Of a stretch of 64,000 bases of DNA, positions 11,433 to 23,231 are shown one piece after another. The number at the start of each line of letters is the position of its first letter. Positions within the stretch are counted from its first letter, which is position 1. The notes beneath the pieces are model-generated. The model ran no database searches. It had not been told where the DNA came from and saw only the letters and a program-made list of their open reading frames with translations. The stretch covers positions 6,814,206-6,878,205 of the forward strand of contig JAAONU010000018.1 in NCBI GenBank assembly GCA_012932295.1, in the 5' to 3' direction. The DNA is from Cyclina sinensis (lineage: Eukaryota; Mollusca; Bivalvia; Venerida; Veneridae). Both the position numbers and the translations under genes were made by a program.

Positions 11433-12587
11433 ATCTTCAATTCAAGATATCTTTTCCCTTTACTCACTGTTTTTTGTTACACATTTTAAAATAAATTTTA
11501 TAATTTTCATAGTAACTGTAGCGTTCATTTGTTCTTAAAACTTACTATATTCATTTTGTTCACTTTTCGAATATATTAATGATTTATGTATTCTACTTTT
11601 CATATTGCAATCCATTTATATTTGTTATCTAAGCTTATTTTCATATTATGATCTTTCTTTCTTTTAGTGTTCACAATTTATGACACAGATAAAGAAAAGC
11701 GTTTCATTCAACTGATGCAAAACACCTTGCAAAGATTGATGAATACAATAAAATTTGAAATTAAGTGAGTCTTTTTCATGTTTTAATTTATCCATTTTTT
11801 AAAAATCGTGAACTTTTCTTCTAATTTTTGAGCTGGCAGGGTTTTTGTAATCAGTTGCTTCAATCTGGCTGAAAACTTTCTTTCCTTCTTCATTTCACCG
11901 ATTTGACAGATAAACCAAAATAATGTTACTGCACTAAAAACTAAATCAAGAAAAGTAAATCAAGACTTAAAATTTAAGATAGAAATGTAACAAATTCAAA
12001 AGAATTGTATTTAATATTGTAGAAACATTATGTACATAAACCAAATTATTAATATTACAAAATATTTCTGGGTGCACACAAAAAATAATACATAATTCAA
12101 GGTGGAGCAGTTTTTACAACATTTTCATTAAGGTACAGAGTGATCAATGCAGGTATTTTGCTAATGTTGGGAAAACAATAGATGAATTAATTATTTCCCT
12201 TCTTAACTGCAATCACAAAAATAAAAAAAAAGAATTAACTATTCAGACATAAAGGGCAATGTACTGTATATTCATGTATACCTTCTACTACACAACATAT
12301 GAACCAGTTGGTAAAATACACTCTGCTCTATCAGGAGCCATCTAAACGTACTTGGAAGGGGCATTTATGAAAGAACGTGTAGAATTGATCCTGACATTTT
12401 AAAAGAAGAAATACATTAAAAGGGACTGACTCACAGATGGGCCGACTATTGATTCATTTTTTTGTTACAGAAAAACATCTAAATATAAAGTTTTACACAC
12501 TCTTATAGGTAGAATATTTACCCCGTTAGTCACAGGGTAGATACTTATGTTATAACATTAATTTTGAAGAACCTCGATAATTAGTCT

Positions 12588-12665
12588 CTGAGGCTCCGTG
12601 GTGTAAATCGTCGCTCTGTATCTTACTGACCAAAAGGTCATGGGTTCGAATCCTGGTTAAGTCAG
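12588..12665 (+). repeat. tRNA-like pol III promoter unit, probable SINE head
   Basis: A box-A-like TGGTGTAAATCG (12599-12610) is followed 33 nt later by a perfect box B GGTTCGAATCC (12643-12653), the spacing of a tRNA. The 5' and 3' acceptor strands do not pair, so it is not a functional tRNA. No tail or target duplication could be defined. A tRNA pseudogene is the alternative. Confidence 0.45.
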
Positions 12666-12888
12666 AACTTATTTTTTTCAGTTTTCATGGTGTTAAGAAG
12701 CATAATATTATGTTTTTCCATAGTATATTAACTTCTCTAAAATTTTAAAGAAAACAAATTTCGGCTAAATTCTGTGGGTCAGTCGCTATAAAATATAGTT
12801 GACCTATGCGAGATAAGTTTTAGAAAGCCATGTTCTATTCCCCCTCTACGATAATGGCAGACGGGCATATAGTTTTACCCCTTTGAGT

Positions 12889-12919
12889 ACGTGCGTGCGT
12901 GCGTGTGTGTGTGTGTCAC
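12889..12919 (+). repeat. (GT)n / GTGC microsatellite
   Basis: ACGTGCGTGCGTGCGTGTGTGTGTGTGTC, a simple repeat in the intron. Confidence 0.85.
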
Positions 12920-14334
12920 CAAATTCATTAATTCCTAAAATCACTAACAGTGTTATAAATAAGTATTATTTTGATTTAGTATTTCAATGTAAGCTTCTTA
13001 AGTTGATGTTTTTAACACAACATAGTTTTTATATATTTAATTACATGCCTAGGCTGTAATTTTTCTATTCCTGTAATTGAATGTCTATTCCGGTAAAAAT
13101 GTCTATTCCAGTATTAAGTGTAACCCTTTTGATTGCTGTCAATTCTCCCTCAGAGGCATACAGTTAAGATCTATCATAATAACGTAACAATCTGATAGAC
13201 AAAATAACATTCTTTAGATTCATATGCTGACAACTCCTAAATAAAACTGTATGTAAACAAGTCTATAAAAAGATGTGCGGCGCAAACAAAATATTCTATC
13301 AGACTAAGTATTTCAAAGTCAAGATATGCGTTATGACTCAGTAAAGACTGGTCACAGCTCCAAAGAAGTTTTAGTTGTCTGTTTATTTCTTCGTCATGGG
13401 TAAAATAAATAAACAGATTAAATAATCAGTCAACTAATACCATTCAAAATAAAGTAAATATTGCTTAAGTTAAAAAATACATTGTGACCTTTACCTTAAC
13501 GTCCAAACTTGGTTTTTCAGCGCGACACGTCTACTACCAATGACGATCACTTTCACTTACTTATTTCAAATCTAATGATCAGTTTAAAAGTTAAAACACG
13601 GACAAGAATATCACTTCGTAAAACATATCTATTGTCAGATAACTTTAGACCACACTTTTCAGAATGACATTTATATTTTATGAGACACTTTTCCTAACAG
13701 TCACTGACATGTTGCATTTAAGTTTGGTTTTAAAGATAATTTTGTATTATGACTAAAAAAGTACCAGACTTGCCTGACAAAAGTACATTTATGTATGCTT
13801 ACAAATATTTGTTTCATAATGACCATGCAACAAAATATAACCAGATCACACTAGATAGCATAGAGTTCATTCAAAACAGAGTTTTCTTTCTGCACTTTCA
13901 CTGACCCATTATTTGAAACACAGTTACTGTTGTGTTAAATGTTATAAAATAATTATTTTATCTAAAATTTTTTTACTGCATCGTCATGCTTGGTTTCGAC
14001 TTCCTTACAAGAAATGATTGCTTAATGCAAAGGTTAAGTAAAAGCTTACGAGCTTATGAATATGAGTAGTGGTTAAAATCTATCTATTTTTTGCGTGACA
14101 TTTACACCCAATGCGGTTATTTGTTTCCCCTGTTTTCATACGTATCAAGTCAAATTTCCAAAAAGAAATGTAAGCTTGAGATACTCATATATGAGTGCAT
14201 CGGCTGAATAAAATATTGAATAGTTGAAACTTGCCTGGTTTGTTCAACAAAACCGTCACCTGTTTTAATAGTATAGATACAGCTAATGACTAAGCTCAAT
14301 AAGCAAACCATTAACGATGATGAATGTTACTCAC

Positions 14335-14595
14335 ATGCTCTTTATTTTCTCTGCCTGTGCTTTCAAGAGGGTAACTTCCTGGTTTCCTCATAGAAGCTGA
14401 TAGTTGTTGATAGCTTTCTGTTTCCCTGCCTGCTCTCACTGTAGATAAATTATTCTGTAGTAGCCATTTAGAATTATCTGAAGTTGCATAAGAGTCAGGA
14501 CATTGGCTGGTTTCATTCTTGCTTGATGCTGCATTTGACTGTTTATTTTCCATTTGAATTATCTCTTCAACTGATTTCTGTACACTTCTTGAACT
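14335..14595 (-). CDS. RNF213-like gene, upstream low-complexity exon
   Basis: Minus-strand exon of exactly 87 codons, open throughout, with acceptor CTTTTTAG (14596-14603) and donor GTGAGT (14329-14334). It is in phase 0 at both ends and so joins in frame to the exon starting at 11237. The protein is rich in Ser, Asn, Gln and Glu (starts SSRSVQKSVEEII) and looks disordered, as expected for the poorly conserved N-terminal part of this kind of protein. The internal ATG at 14553 is probably not the start because the frame is open to the acceptor. The first exons lie further up on the minus strand and were not identified. Confidence 0.5.
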
Positions 14596-15540
14596 CTAAA
14601 AAGAGATTAAACCATAACATTCAAATTACACACAAAACTTCAGAATAAGCTAATCAATATTTCTGCAAAATGACAGGACCTGTAGAACTTCCATTTTCCC
14701 AACATCTAGCATGTCCATGAAAATCTGGTCACTGGCGTTACTATTTATTTGACGGGTGCTGCAAATAATCTGAAGCATACTTCACATTGCACAATCCTAA
14801 ATAGGCTTTAAAGCAGTAATGGTTATTAGCATGCTTCTCCATTATTTGGAGGTGACACCTATAAGAAAGAAAGTGATGCAAGATAAAGGTTTTGGTTAAT
14901 TATTTTCAAAACAGTGTTAATTTATCTAAATCAAGGTTAGTATTTGTAACGATTTTTACTCCCTAAAGCGCATCTCCCTTTATTCAAGATATATGCAAAT
15001 TTCACTTTAAGTATGAACGTTAACAAAGAACAGTTTGTCTAAAAAAAGATGCGAAGTTATGATTCATATTATGCACTGCACTTCGTTATGAGATATTTTC
15101 ATACACTCAAGTTTCAAGTGTTTTTTTAAATCAAAATTCTTCTTAGTTATGGTCCCGAGGAACAGATTAAACAAAGATCCAATCAATTATAAAAACATTA
15201 CGAAAGAATTAAAATTAACAAGAGATGTTTGAAAAACATACATGACCCCCTGGGCTTTATCGCTAGAAGCAGCCATAGCAGTATAGAAAGATAGAAGAAG
15301 GACAGTCAGCACAGTAAGTGGAGGATGCTAGGGGCTTCTTATGTTGAAAAAACTATTGGCCATGGCAAACAGATGAATGAGAGAAACTGTAGATTATGTC
15401 AATGACACTTCGATTATACTAGAATGCCCATGGGCAGCTTTTCGAGCCCGTCAATGGAAAGCCGCCTATGGGAATGGGACACTGAAATGGAAACTGTGGG
15501 AAGATGATTGAAAGACAAGACAGGCAAATATGATATATCA
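14596..15540. other. Unassigned AT-rich sequence with weak repeat traces
   Basis: No supported exon. A family E-like start (ACAAGAGATGTTTGAAAAACATACATGACCCCC) occurs near 15220 and is cut off after ~60 bp. The rest carries nothing recognisable. Confidence 0.4.
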
Positions 15541-15895
15541 CAGTATTTTCAAAGTATTATATGCATGGAGAAGTAATGGCCAAAACAAGGTCTATCATCA
15601 ACATTCTTGACCTTTGACCTGGCACTATGACCTTGACCTTTGAACTGTGAACCTGGGTCTTGCACACGATACACCGTCTTATCAGGGATAACAAATGTGC
15701 CAAGGCATTTGAAAATCCTTCCATGCACAGAGAAGTTATGGCCCGGGGAAGGCAATCATTACCATTTTTTAGTTATGGAGTTCTCCCCCACACTAGACAG
15801 AATGACAGAATGACATAATGATGGGAGGACAAGGCAGGCTCATATGAGCATAACAAATGTATCACAGTATTTTCAAATTCTTCCATGCATGGAGA

Positions 15896-15901
15896 AGTAA
15901 C
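15896..15901 (+). repeat. Target-site duplication, left copy (AGTAAC)
   Basis: AGTAAC immediately precedes the TACGGAATCC terminus. The identical hexamer follows the other terminus at 16838-16843. Confidence 0.75.
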
Positions 15902-16837
15902 TACGGAATCCTGTTGGGGCCAATTAAAATGTCGCCGTCGTGCTTAGAGGTAGATGCTCGACAATGCGACGCAACACTGCGAAAATGCGATACGACGCTC
16001 GACAATTTGAAGTGACGCGTGACAATGTCAAACGAAATATCGCTTTTTCGTTTGATATTGTCGCGCTATAAAAGCGCGTAATATCGCAGTGTCGCTTCGC
16101 ATTGTCGTGCGTCGTATCGCATTGTCGCGATGTCGAGTCGCGTTGTCGTCTTTCGTGTTCTGCATTTGTGTAGGCCTCGACGCACGACAATGCGATACAC
16201 CATTGTCGAGGTGTCGCGTTGCGTTGTCGCGATGTCGCGTCGCGTTGTCGTCCGTCGCGTTCTACATTTGTGTAGACCTCGACGCACGACAATGCGATAC
16301 GACGCTCGACAATGCGAAGCGACGCGCGACAACGCAACGCGACATTTTCACAATGTCTTATCGCCTTTTCGCGCGTCGTGTGTGATCCTCTACCGCGACA
16401 CACGAAAATGCCAAACGACAGAGGCGGTAAAGGATCACACACGACGCGCGACAATGCGATACGACATTGTGAAAATGTCGTGTCGCGTTGTTGCTCGTCG
16501 CTTCGCATTGTCGAGCGTCGTATCGCATTGTCGTGCGTCGAGGTCTACACAAATGTAGAACGCGACGGACGACAACGCGACGCGACATCGCGACAACGCG
16601 ACGCGACACCTCGACAATGCGATACGACGCACGATAATGCGAAGCGACAATGCGATATTTCGCGCTTTTATAGCACGACAATACGTAATGAAATCGCGAT
16701 ATTTCGTTTGATATTGTCGCGCGTCGCTTTGCATTATCGTGCGTCGTATCGCATTTTCGCAATGTCGCGTCGCGTTGTCGAGCGTCTACCTCTAAGCGCG
16801 ACGGCGACATTTTGATTGGCCTCAACAGGATTCCGTA
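15902..16837. mobile_element. CpG-rich palindromic (fold-back) transposon, 936 bp
   Basis: The termini TACGGAATCCTGTTG and its inverse CAACAGGATTCCGTA are perfect over 15 bp. The inverted repeats run inward for ~140 bp at high similarity, many differences being C/T or G/A at CpG. A second, inner palindrome centres at ~16410 (GCGCGTCGTGTGTGATCCT at 16371-16389 with its inverse at 16431-16449). Almost all the interior is permutations of GACGCACGACAATGCGATA-type words, extreme in CpG against an AT-rich background. Long open frames on both strands (up to 194 codons, Arg/Cys/Ser-rich) are a by-product of the repeated words and show no domain. No transposase, so non-autonomous. A 6 bp duplication does not by itself assign a superfamily. 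Confidence 0.8.
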
Positions 16838-17334
16838 AGTAACGGCCCAAGAAAAGGTCTAGCATCAACATTTTGGACATTTTAGCTGTCACTGTGACCT
16901 TGTCCTCTGAGCTAAAAATCTTGGTCTTGCACGCAACACACCCTCTCATCAAGGTGAACAAATGTACCAAGGTATCTTAAAATCCTTTCATGCAAGGAGA
17001 AGTTGTGGCCCGGACAAGGTCTATCATCAAAAGTTTGGACGTTTGACCTGCCAGTGTGACCTTGATCTTTAAGCTAGGAACTAGGGTCTTGCACACGCAC
17101 ACTGTCTCATCAAGGAGAACAACTGTGCCAAGGTATTTTGAAATCCTTCCATGCACAGAGAAGCTCTGGCCCGGACAAGGCAATCTGGACAGACGCATGC
17201 ATGCACGCACGCACGAACATACACCGAACTGCGGTACCAAATGTGACGACTATGTCCAGCTATCCACAATAGGGCTCGACAACAATGTATAAAGTTCAAT
17301 TACTGGAGAACACAAGTTACTACATGAAATGCAT

Positions 17335-17372
17335 GGATAGATAGGTAGGTTGGTAGGTAGGTAGGAAGGAAG
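17335..17372 (+). repeat. (GGTA)n-like microsatellite
   Basis: ATAGGTAGGTTGGTAGGTAGG and related GGAAGGAAGG repeats at the junction between two repeat arrays. Confidence 0.8.
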
Positions 17373-17399
17373 GTAGGAGGTTTGTTAGATAGGAAGTTT

Positions 17400-18545
17400 T
17401 GATGCAGCAAAGCGCAATGGTTTTCTAGCTATCAATCAGAATCTGTTTTTCTCTTTCAAGTTTACTGCCGCTGTGACTTTGACCTTTAACCTACTGACCT
17501 CAAAGAACAGCTTAACCTACATAGCAAGTCTGAGGAGCCAATGCCCAAGGGTTCTCTAGTTATTGGTTGGAAAACATTTTCCTGTTAATGGTTACTCTGT
17601 TTTTGAACTTCAACCAATTAACCCCAAAAGCAATATGAGTTATCTATGAGTCATTATCAACTCATATTGCAAGTTTAAGGACCTACTGGCCATGACCAAT
17701 CTGCCTATGAAATTTTAGGAAGCAGAAGCCCCAGAATTCTGTAGTTACTGATCGGAAACTGTTTTGTTTTTCAAGGTGACTGTGATCTTGGCATTTGATC
17801 CAGTGACCTGAAAAAAACAATAGATGTCATCTATCGGGCATTACAAAACTATACACAAAGTTTGAGGAAACTGTGCCACAGGATTCTCTAGATATGCATC
17901 GGAAAAGATTTTGCTTTTCAAGGTTACTGTGACATTGGCCTTTGACCTAATAACCCAAAAACTACAGGGGTCATCTACTGGTCATGATCAAACTGCTATG
18001 AAACTTTGGGGTGCTTAGGCCCAAGTGTTCTATAGTAATTTGTTATAAACAAAAATTGCTCTCAAGGACAGTGTGACCTTGGCCTTTGTTCCAGTGATCT
18101 GAAAATCAACAAGGTTCATTTAGTGGTCATGATCAAACTCAAACCAAGTTTGATGAAACTTGGTCCAATGATTCTCTAGATATTTATTGGAAAACGTTTT
18201 GCTCTTCAAGGTCACTGTAACATTGGCCTTTGACATAATGACGCAAAAAACTTTAGGGTCATCTATTGACCAACCTGCCTATGAAGTTTTGGGAAGCTTG
18301 GTCCAAGCATTCTTTAGTTATTGATCAGAAACCATCTTGCTTTTCAAGGTCACAGTAACCCTGACCTTTGGCCTGGTGATCTGAAAAAAAACATAAGTTA
18401 TCTAGTGGTCATGTTCAACCTACATACGAAGTTTGAGGAACTTGAGCCAAAGGATTCTCTGGATTTCTATCAGAAAATGTTTTGCTTTTCAAGGTCACTG
18501 TGATCTTAGCCTTTGATCTACTTACTCAAACACCTATTCAGTAAC
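17400..18545 (+). repeat. ~145 bp core-repeat array related to family E
   Basis: About eight diverged units with TTCTCTAGTTATTGATCGG, TTTTGCTTTTCAAGGTCACTGTG, CCTTTGACCTAATGACC, GGTCATCTACTGGTCATG and CTATGAAGTTT. It has no clear terminal structures and gives no coding frames. Confidence 0.65.
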
Positions 18546-18549
18546 AACA

Positions 18550-19210
18550 AACTTATGGCCAATTTTAGCAATTTTCAATAATTTGACCTTGAAGGTCAGG
18601 GTCTAATAAAGGTCAAGGTCAATTTCAGTTTAATCTTCTTGAAGGTATTTTCCAAAGGGTACTTATGTCGAACTCTGAAGACAAAACATCCATTAATAAC
18701 AAATATACAATCCAGATCATGTAAAGGTCAAGGTCATACTTGAATTATTCAACATGTCATTTTTTTTCCTCAGTGTTGTTTTGTCCCAGTATGAATCAAA
18801 TCTATCCACTGATAACAAAGTTATGGTAATTTAAGCACAATTCATTAACTTGCCCTTGACAGTCAAGGTCAGTTTAAGGTCAATGTATACTTGAATTATT
18901 CAACATGTCTATTTTGTTATAAGTGTTGTGGCAAATTTTAACAATATTTAATAATTAGATCTTAAAGGTCAATGTCAAATAAAGGTCAAGGTCAAACTTA
19001 ATAATTTTAACATGTTTGATTTGTCATAAGTGTTCTTTTGGCTAAGTACAAATCAAATCCGTAAATAAATGAAAAGTTATGACAATTTATGCAAAATACA
19101 ATGTACAACAACTTGACCTTCACAGTCAATGTCATTTTAAGGTCAAGGTCATAGTTGAATTATTCAACTTGTCAGTTTTGTCATAAGTGTTTTTTTTCGA
19201 AAAAGTCGAG
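18550..19210 (+). repeat. ~150 bp core-repeat array rich in AAGGTCAAGGTCA
   Basis: Three to four units carry AATAAAGGTCAAGGTCAA, CTTGAATTATTCAACATGTC, TTTTGTCATAAGTGTT and GACAAATCAAATCC-like words. The repeated TCAAGGTCA is an extended nuclear-receptor half site (see findings). Confidence 0.6.
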
Positions 19211-19254
19211 CTGACAATGTTGATAAGATGAGGTGAAGGTTTTACTATATACAT

Positions 19255-19925
19255 ATAAGGAAAAGCCCTGGCCTCTGGGGCAGGGTAAATTTTGACCCCG
19301 GGACCATAATTTGAATAATCTTGTTAGGAGTCCATTAGACAATGTTTCATGCCAAATATCTAAGCTCTAGCACTTGGGGTTGCAGAAAAGACTTTGAAAG
19401 TTTTTCTATATACATATGATAAATCTATGACTCCGGGGCAGGACCAACGTTATGGGCCATAATTTGAACAATCTTGGTAGAGGTCCACTGTACAATGTTT
19501 CATGCCAAATATATAGGCTCTAGCCCTTTGAGTTTCAGAGAAGATTTCTGAGGATTTTACTGAGGAAAACCTATGACTCCCGGGGCGGGGTCAATTTTGA
19601 CCCGAGGACCATAATTTTAATAATCTTTGTAGAGGTCTATTGAAGAATGTTTCACGCCAAATGCCCTTAGGGTTTTCAAAGAAGAAGATTTCGAAGGTTT
19701 TTAGTATACATAAGGAAAACACATGACCCCCAGGGCGGGTCAATTTTCACCCAAGAGGCATAATTTTAACAACTTTGGTAGAAGACCTCCTGTAAAGTTT
19801 TGTCAAAATCCAATAATCGACTTCATTTGAGATGTTGTTTAAAAAAATAGCTTTCGACATACAACGCAGAACGATTGACAGGGTGGTCACAAAAGTTCAC
19901 TATGAGCACGTTGTGCTCAGGTGAG
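19255..19925 (+). mobile_element. ~150 bp core-repeat element with GAGCACGTTGTGCTC terminal hairpin
   Basis: Four units with GGGGCAGGGTAAATTTTGACC, CATAATTTGAACAATCTTG, AGGTCCATTAGACAATGTTTC and GTTTCAGAGAAGATTT. It ends with AAAAGTTCACTATGAGCACGTTGTGCTCAGGTGAGCTAAAA, whose GAGCACG/TTGTGCTC arms form a short hairpin just before the 3' end, as in Helitron/Helentron-like elements. No coding capacity. Confidence 0.6.
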
Positions 19926-20864
19926 CTAAAAACAGAATGACAAATTCTTGTGTATTGCCCCCCTCTTTTATGAAATCTATCCTATAAAGTGTACATGTAT
20001 GTATCTTTAAGTGTTTAATTGTAAAAGTAAACAAGAGGGCCAATGTGGTGCTATGTTTTCGTCTGATCATCAAATGAACCATTCTGACAAAGTTTCATGA
20101 TGATTCGGTAGAAAATCTGGTCTTTAGATTGTTCACAAGGTTTTTCTAAGTCTGCCCTGGTGACCTAGTTTTTGAACCAACATGACCCATATACCAAACG
20201 GTAATTATCTTTGTTTTTTTGATAATCTTAACTTTTTATTTAAAATATAAGTGACAATTTTCACAGCTAAAAGGCAAGACCATCACAATCAGAAGCAAGG
20301 ATAAAGTTAAAGGATTCCAACTAAAAGGACCAATGTGCTATTTGATCTACCTTTGATGTTATCTGAGTAAGGGAGATAATTTGGTATCAGGAATGTCCCT
20401 CATTTATCATCGAGGAAAAACATTGTGACAAAGATTCATGAAGACTGGATTGGAAATTTAGCTTCTAGTGTGTTCAACAGTTTTTTTCTAGGATCTATCC
20501 TGCTGACCTACTTTTTGACCCTACATGACCTATATACAAAAAGAATTTACAAGTCATCTAGGCAAACATTCAAACAAAGTTTCATGACGATAGGATTCTA
20601 AATGTGGGCTCCAAAGTGTTCACTAGGTTTTTCTAGGATATGATCTGGTGACCTGTTTTTTTACCCAGCATGACCCATATATAAAAAGGGCCTAGAAGTC
20701 ATCAATCCGAACAATCTGACAAAGACGCAAAATGTTTCGGTGGAAAATGTGGCCTTTAAAGTGTTCATAAGGTTTTTCTAGGATCAAGCCTAGTGACCTA
20801 GTTTTTGACTCAACATAACTCTTATAGAAAAGGAGCATAGAAATCATCAAGAACAACATTCTGA

Positions 20865-22369
20865 GTAGGGAAATAGTAATTGAAATCGTTAATTGTTATA
20901 AGGTGTAATAAATTACATTTTAAAGTAATTGCATGTGTCTGTAATTGAGCTCTTTTTCAATTACAAGTATTTGAATTTAAATAAATGCATTTATAAAATA
21001 ACATGTTATTTCAATTACTTTTCAATTACATTTCAGATACTTAACATTTTTATTATTTGACTGTCCTGTTCATTCATGAGTTCTTTTGGAGTTATGTTCT
21101 GGAAATCTTTTTTCATGTAAATATGATAAAGGGGAATAACTCTAAAAAGTAGGCAAGGTAGACTTATTGTTCTTGTGCACTGTACTTTATACCAATGTGT
21201 TATGTCAGTGTATTAAGTTTGAAGTAAATCCCTTAAGTACTTTTGGAGTTATGCTCTCAACAAACTTTTAAGTAAAACTCATAAAGGGGAATTACTCTAA
21301 AAGGAGGCAAGGTAGAGTTATTATTCTTGTACAATGCACTTCCTACCAATGTGCTATGTCAGTGTATTAAGTTAGAAGTAAATCCCTCAGGTACTTTTGG
21401 AGTTATGATTTAGACAACATTTTTCAAGTAAATCTAATAAAGGGGAACAACTCTAAAAGTAGGCAAGGTAGAGTTATTGTTCTTCTACAATGCACTTCCT
21501 TCTAATGTGCAATGTCAGTGTATTAAGTTTGAAGTAAACCCCTTAAGTACGTTTTGAGTTATGTTTCGGACAAAGTTGTTCAAGTAATTTTGATAACGGG
21601 AAATAACTCTAAAAGAAGGCAAGGTAGAGTTATTGTTCTTACACACTGCACTTTCTCCAAATGTGCTCTATCAGTGTATTAAGTTAAAAGAAAATCGTTA
21701 AGTACTTTTGGAGTTATGCTCTTGGGACGGACGCACGGACGAACGCACGGACGGACGGACACGCGGACGGAGACCATTTCTATTATCCCCTCCGCCTTTG
21801 GCGGGGTGGGGGGGGGGGGTTGGGACGGGGGGATAAAAATGTCAGGTGTAATCCAATTCCTAAGACAATAATATAAATTTTAAAAGAATTTGGCTAATTA
21901 TGTCCAGATGCAAATAACATATAATACCCTTTCAATGATCTGTAAAGGTATAATTGTACTGATCTAGAGTTCATCTCTTAACATCAAGAGTTTAAGCTGG
22001 CACTTGCAAGAATGAGTTCATCCGTGCTGGTTGAGTTTGATGTCTCGAAAATTCTGATAGAAATTTCAAAGCAAGATGCAGATTTGATAATCGTAAGTGA
22101 AATCCAGATTGTGTTTCTTTACTTAAGACTGTCAAATTTAATTGAGACCAGAGACAGTTTTTCAGATATCTTGATAACCGTAAATATGTTATGTAAAATA
22201 TAATATATATAATTGTGATTTAATTACATGTAATTACATTTTGAAAGCATTTGAATTTAAACAATTACAATTCATAAATCAAAGTAATTTCGATTGAAAT
22301 CAATAGAAGGATTTGGCTAAGTAATTGAAAGTACTAAATTACTTTTTGAAGTAATTGAACCCATCCCTG
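20865..22369. mobile_element. hAT-like non-autonomous element carrying a family B core-repeat array
   Basis: The insertion is flanked by ATTCTGA (20858-20864 and 22370-22376). The right terminus, read inverted, is CAGGGATGGGTTCAATTAC and the left is GTAGGGAAATAGTAATTG, that is a CAGGG-type hAT terminus at one end with a decayed counterpart. Both ends are dominated by ATTAC/GTAATT words. The middle (about 21089-21835) holds about five family B core units, a CGGACGGACG tract and a CCCCTCCGCC...GGGGGG end with a G-run. No transposase frame exists. Class assignment rests on the 7-8 bp duplication and the CAGGG end. Confidence 0.55.
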
Positions 22370-23010
22370 ATTCTGACAAGAATTCATAATGACTGGATGG
22401 GAAATGTGGAGATCTAATCTTTTTAGCCAATATGATCCTTATATGAAAAGAGCCTAGAAGTCATCAAGCAAAACATTCTAAAAACGTTTCATGATGTTTG
22501 GATGGAAAATGTGGAATCTAGTGTGTGCACAAGGTTTTTTTCTAAGATTTGACCTGGTGACTGATTTTTTCACCTAACATGACGTATATATGAAATGACC
22601 TAAAGGTCATCAAGCCAAACATTCTTACAAAGATTCTTGATGATTGGATGGAAAATTTGGCCTCAAGAGTGTTCGACATAATTGTTTAAATCTGACCTGG
22701 TGGCCTAGTTTTTCAACTAACATGACGTATATATGAAAAGAGACTAAGATCACCAAGCAAAACATTCTGACAAAGATTAATGATGACTGGATGGGAAATG
22801 TGGCATCTAGAGTGTTCAACAGGTTTGTTTAGATCTGACCTGGTGACCTAGTTTTTCACCAACATGACGTATATATGAAAAGAGCCTAGAGGTCATCAAG
22901 TCAAACATGCTGACAAAGATACATGATAACTGGATGAAAAATGTGGCCTCCAGGATGTTAACAAGGGTTTTCTAAGATATGACCTGGTGACCTAGTTTTT
23001 GACCATTTAT

Positions 23011-23231
23011 TTTACTTTACTTTAGACTCATTTATTTTACATCGATTGCGATACAAGTTCTTACAACTTAGATTCATCATGCTCGATGACTGCTTCCTGG
23101 GTTCCTTACAAGTATTCGCGCAGCGTGGAGGAATGTGAAGATCGTAAGAGAATCTCGCCTCTGACGGGATTCGAACCCACGACCTTCGGATCCGGAGCCC
23201 TGCGCTCTACCCCTGGACCACAGTGCCTCCT
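23011..23231 (-). mobile_element. tRNA-derived SINE with 8 bp target-site duplication
   Basis: On the minus strand the element opens with a tRNA-like head containing box A TGGTCCAGGGGTAG (23207-23220) and box B GGTTCGAATCC (23167-23177). A ~100 bp body follows (CTCCACGCTGCGCGAATACTT ... GATGAATCTAAGTTG) and then an A/T-rich tail of AAATAAA/AAAGTAAA. It is bounded by CCATTTAT at 23003-23010 and 23232-23239. The D and anticodon stems pair poorly, so it is not a working tRNA. It sits inside the family F array. Confidence 0.8.

Larger units (their letters stand above)
11238..14334 (-). other. Intron of the RNF213-like gene
   Basis: The interval is bounded by donor GTGAGT (14329-14334) and acceptor CAG (11238-11240) and is phase 0 on both sides. 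It is AT-rich. It holds a (CA)n stretch at 11358-11432, a tRNA-like SINE head at 12590-12660 and a (GT)n stretch at 12889-12919. Otherwise nothing recognisable was seen. Confidence 0.5.
15540..17290 (+). mobile_element. ~155 bp core-repeat array (family H) interrupted by a fold-back element
   Basis: Units with CCTTCCATGCACAGAGAAG, GGCCCGGACAAGGTCTATCATCAA, TGACCTTTGACCTGGCACTG, GGGTCTTGCACACG and CTCATCAAGG occur at 15540-15900 and again at 16838-17180. The array closes with GACGCATGCATGCACGCACG and degenerate sequence to ~17290. The two halves were one array before the insertion at 15902-16837, because the interrupted unit resumes exactly after the duplicated AGTAAC. Confidence 0.65.

Noticed and set aside
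15924..16825. Long overlapping open frames on both strands, up to 194 codons, Arg/Cys/Ser-rich
   Set aside because: They arise from the repeated words of the fold-back element, exist in several frames at once and show no domain.
23150..23231. tRNA gene on the minus strand
   Set aside because: Pol III boxes are good, but stems do not pair and the sequence continues into a SINE body with target duplications.
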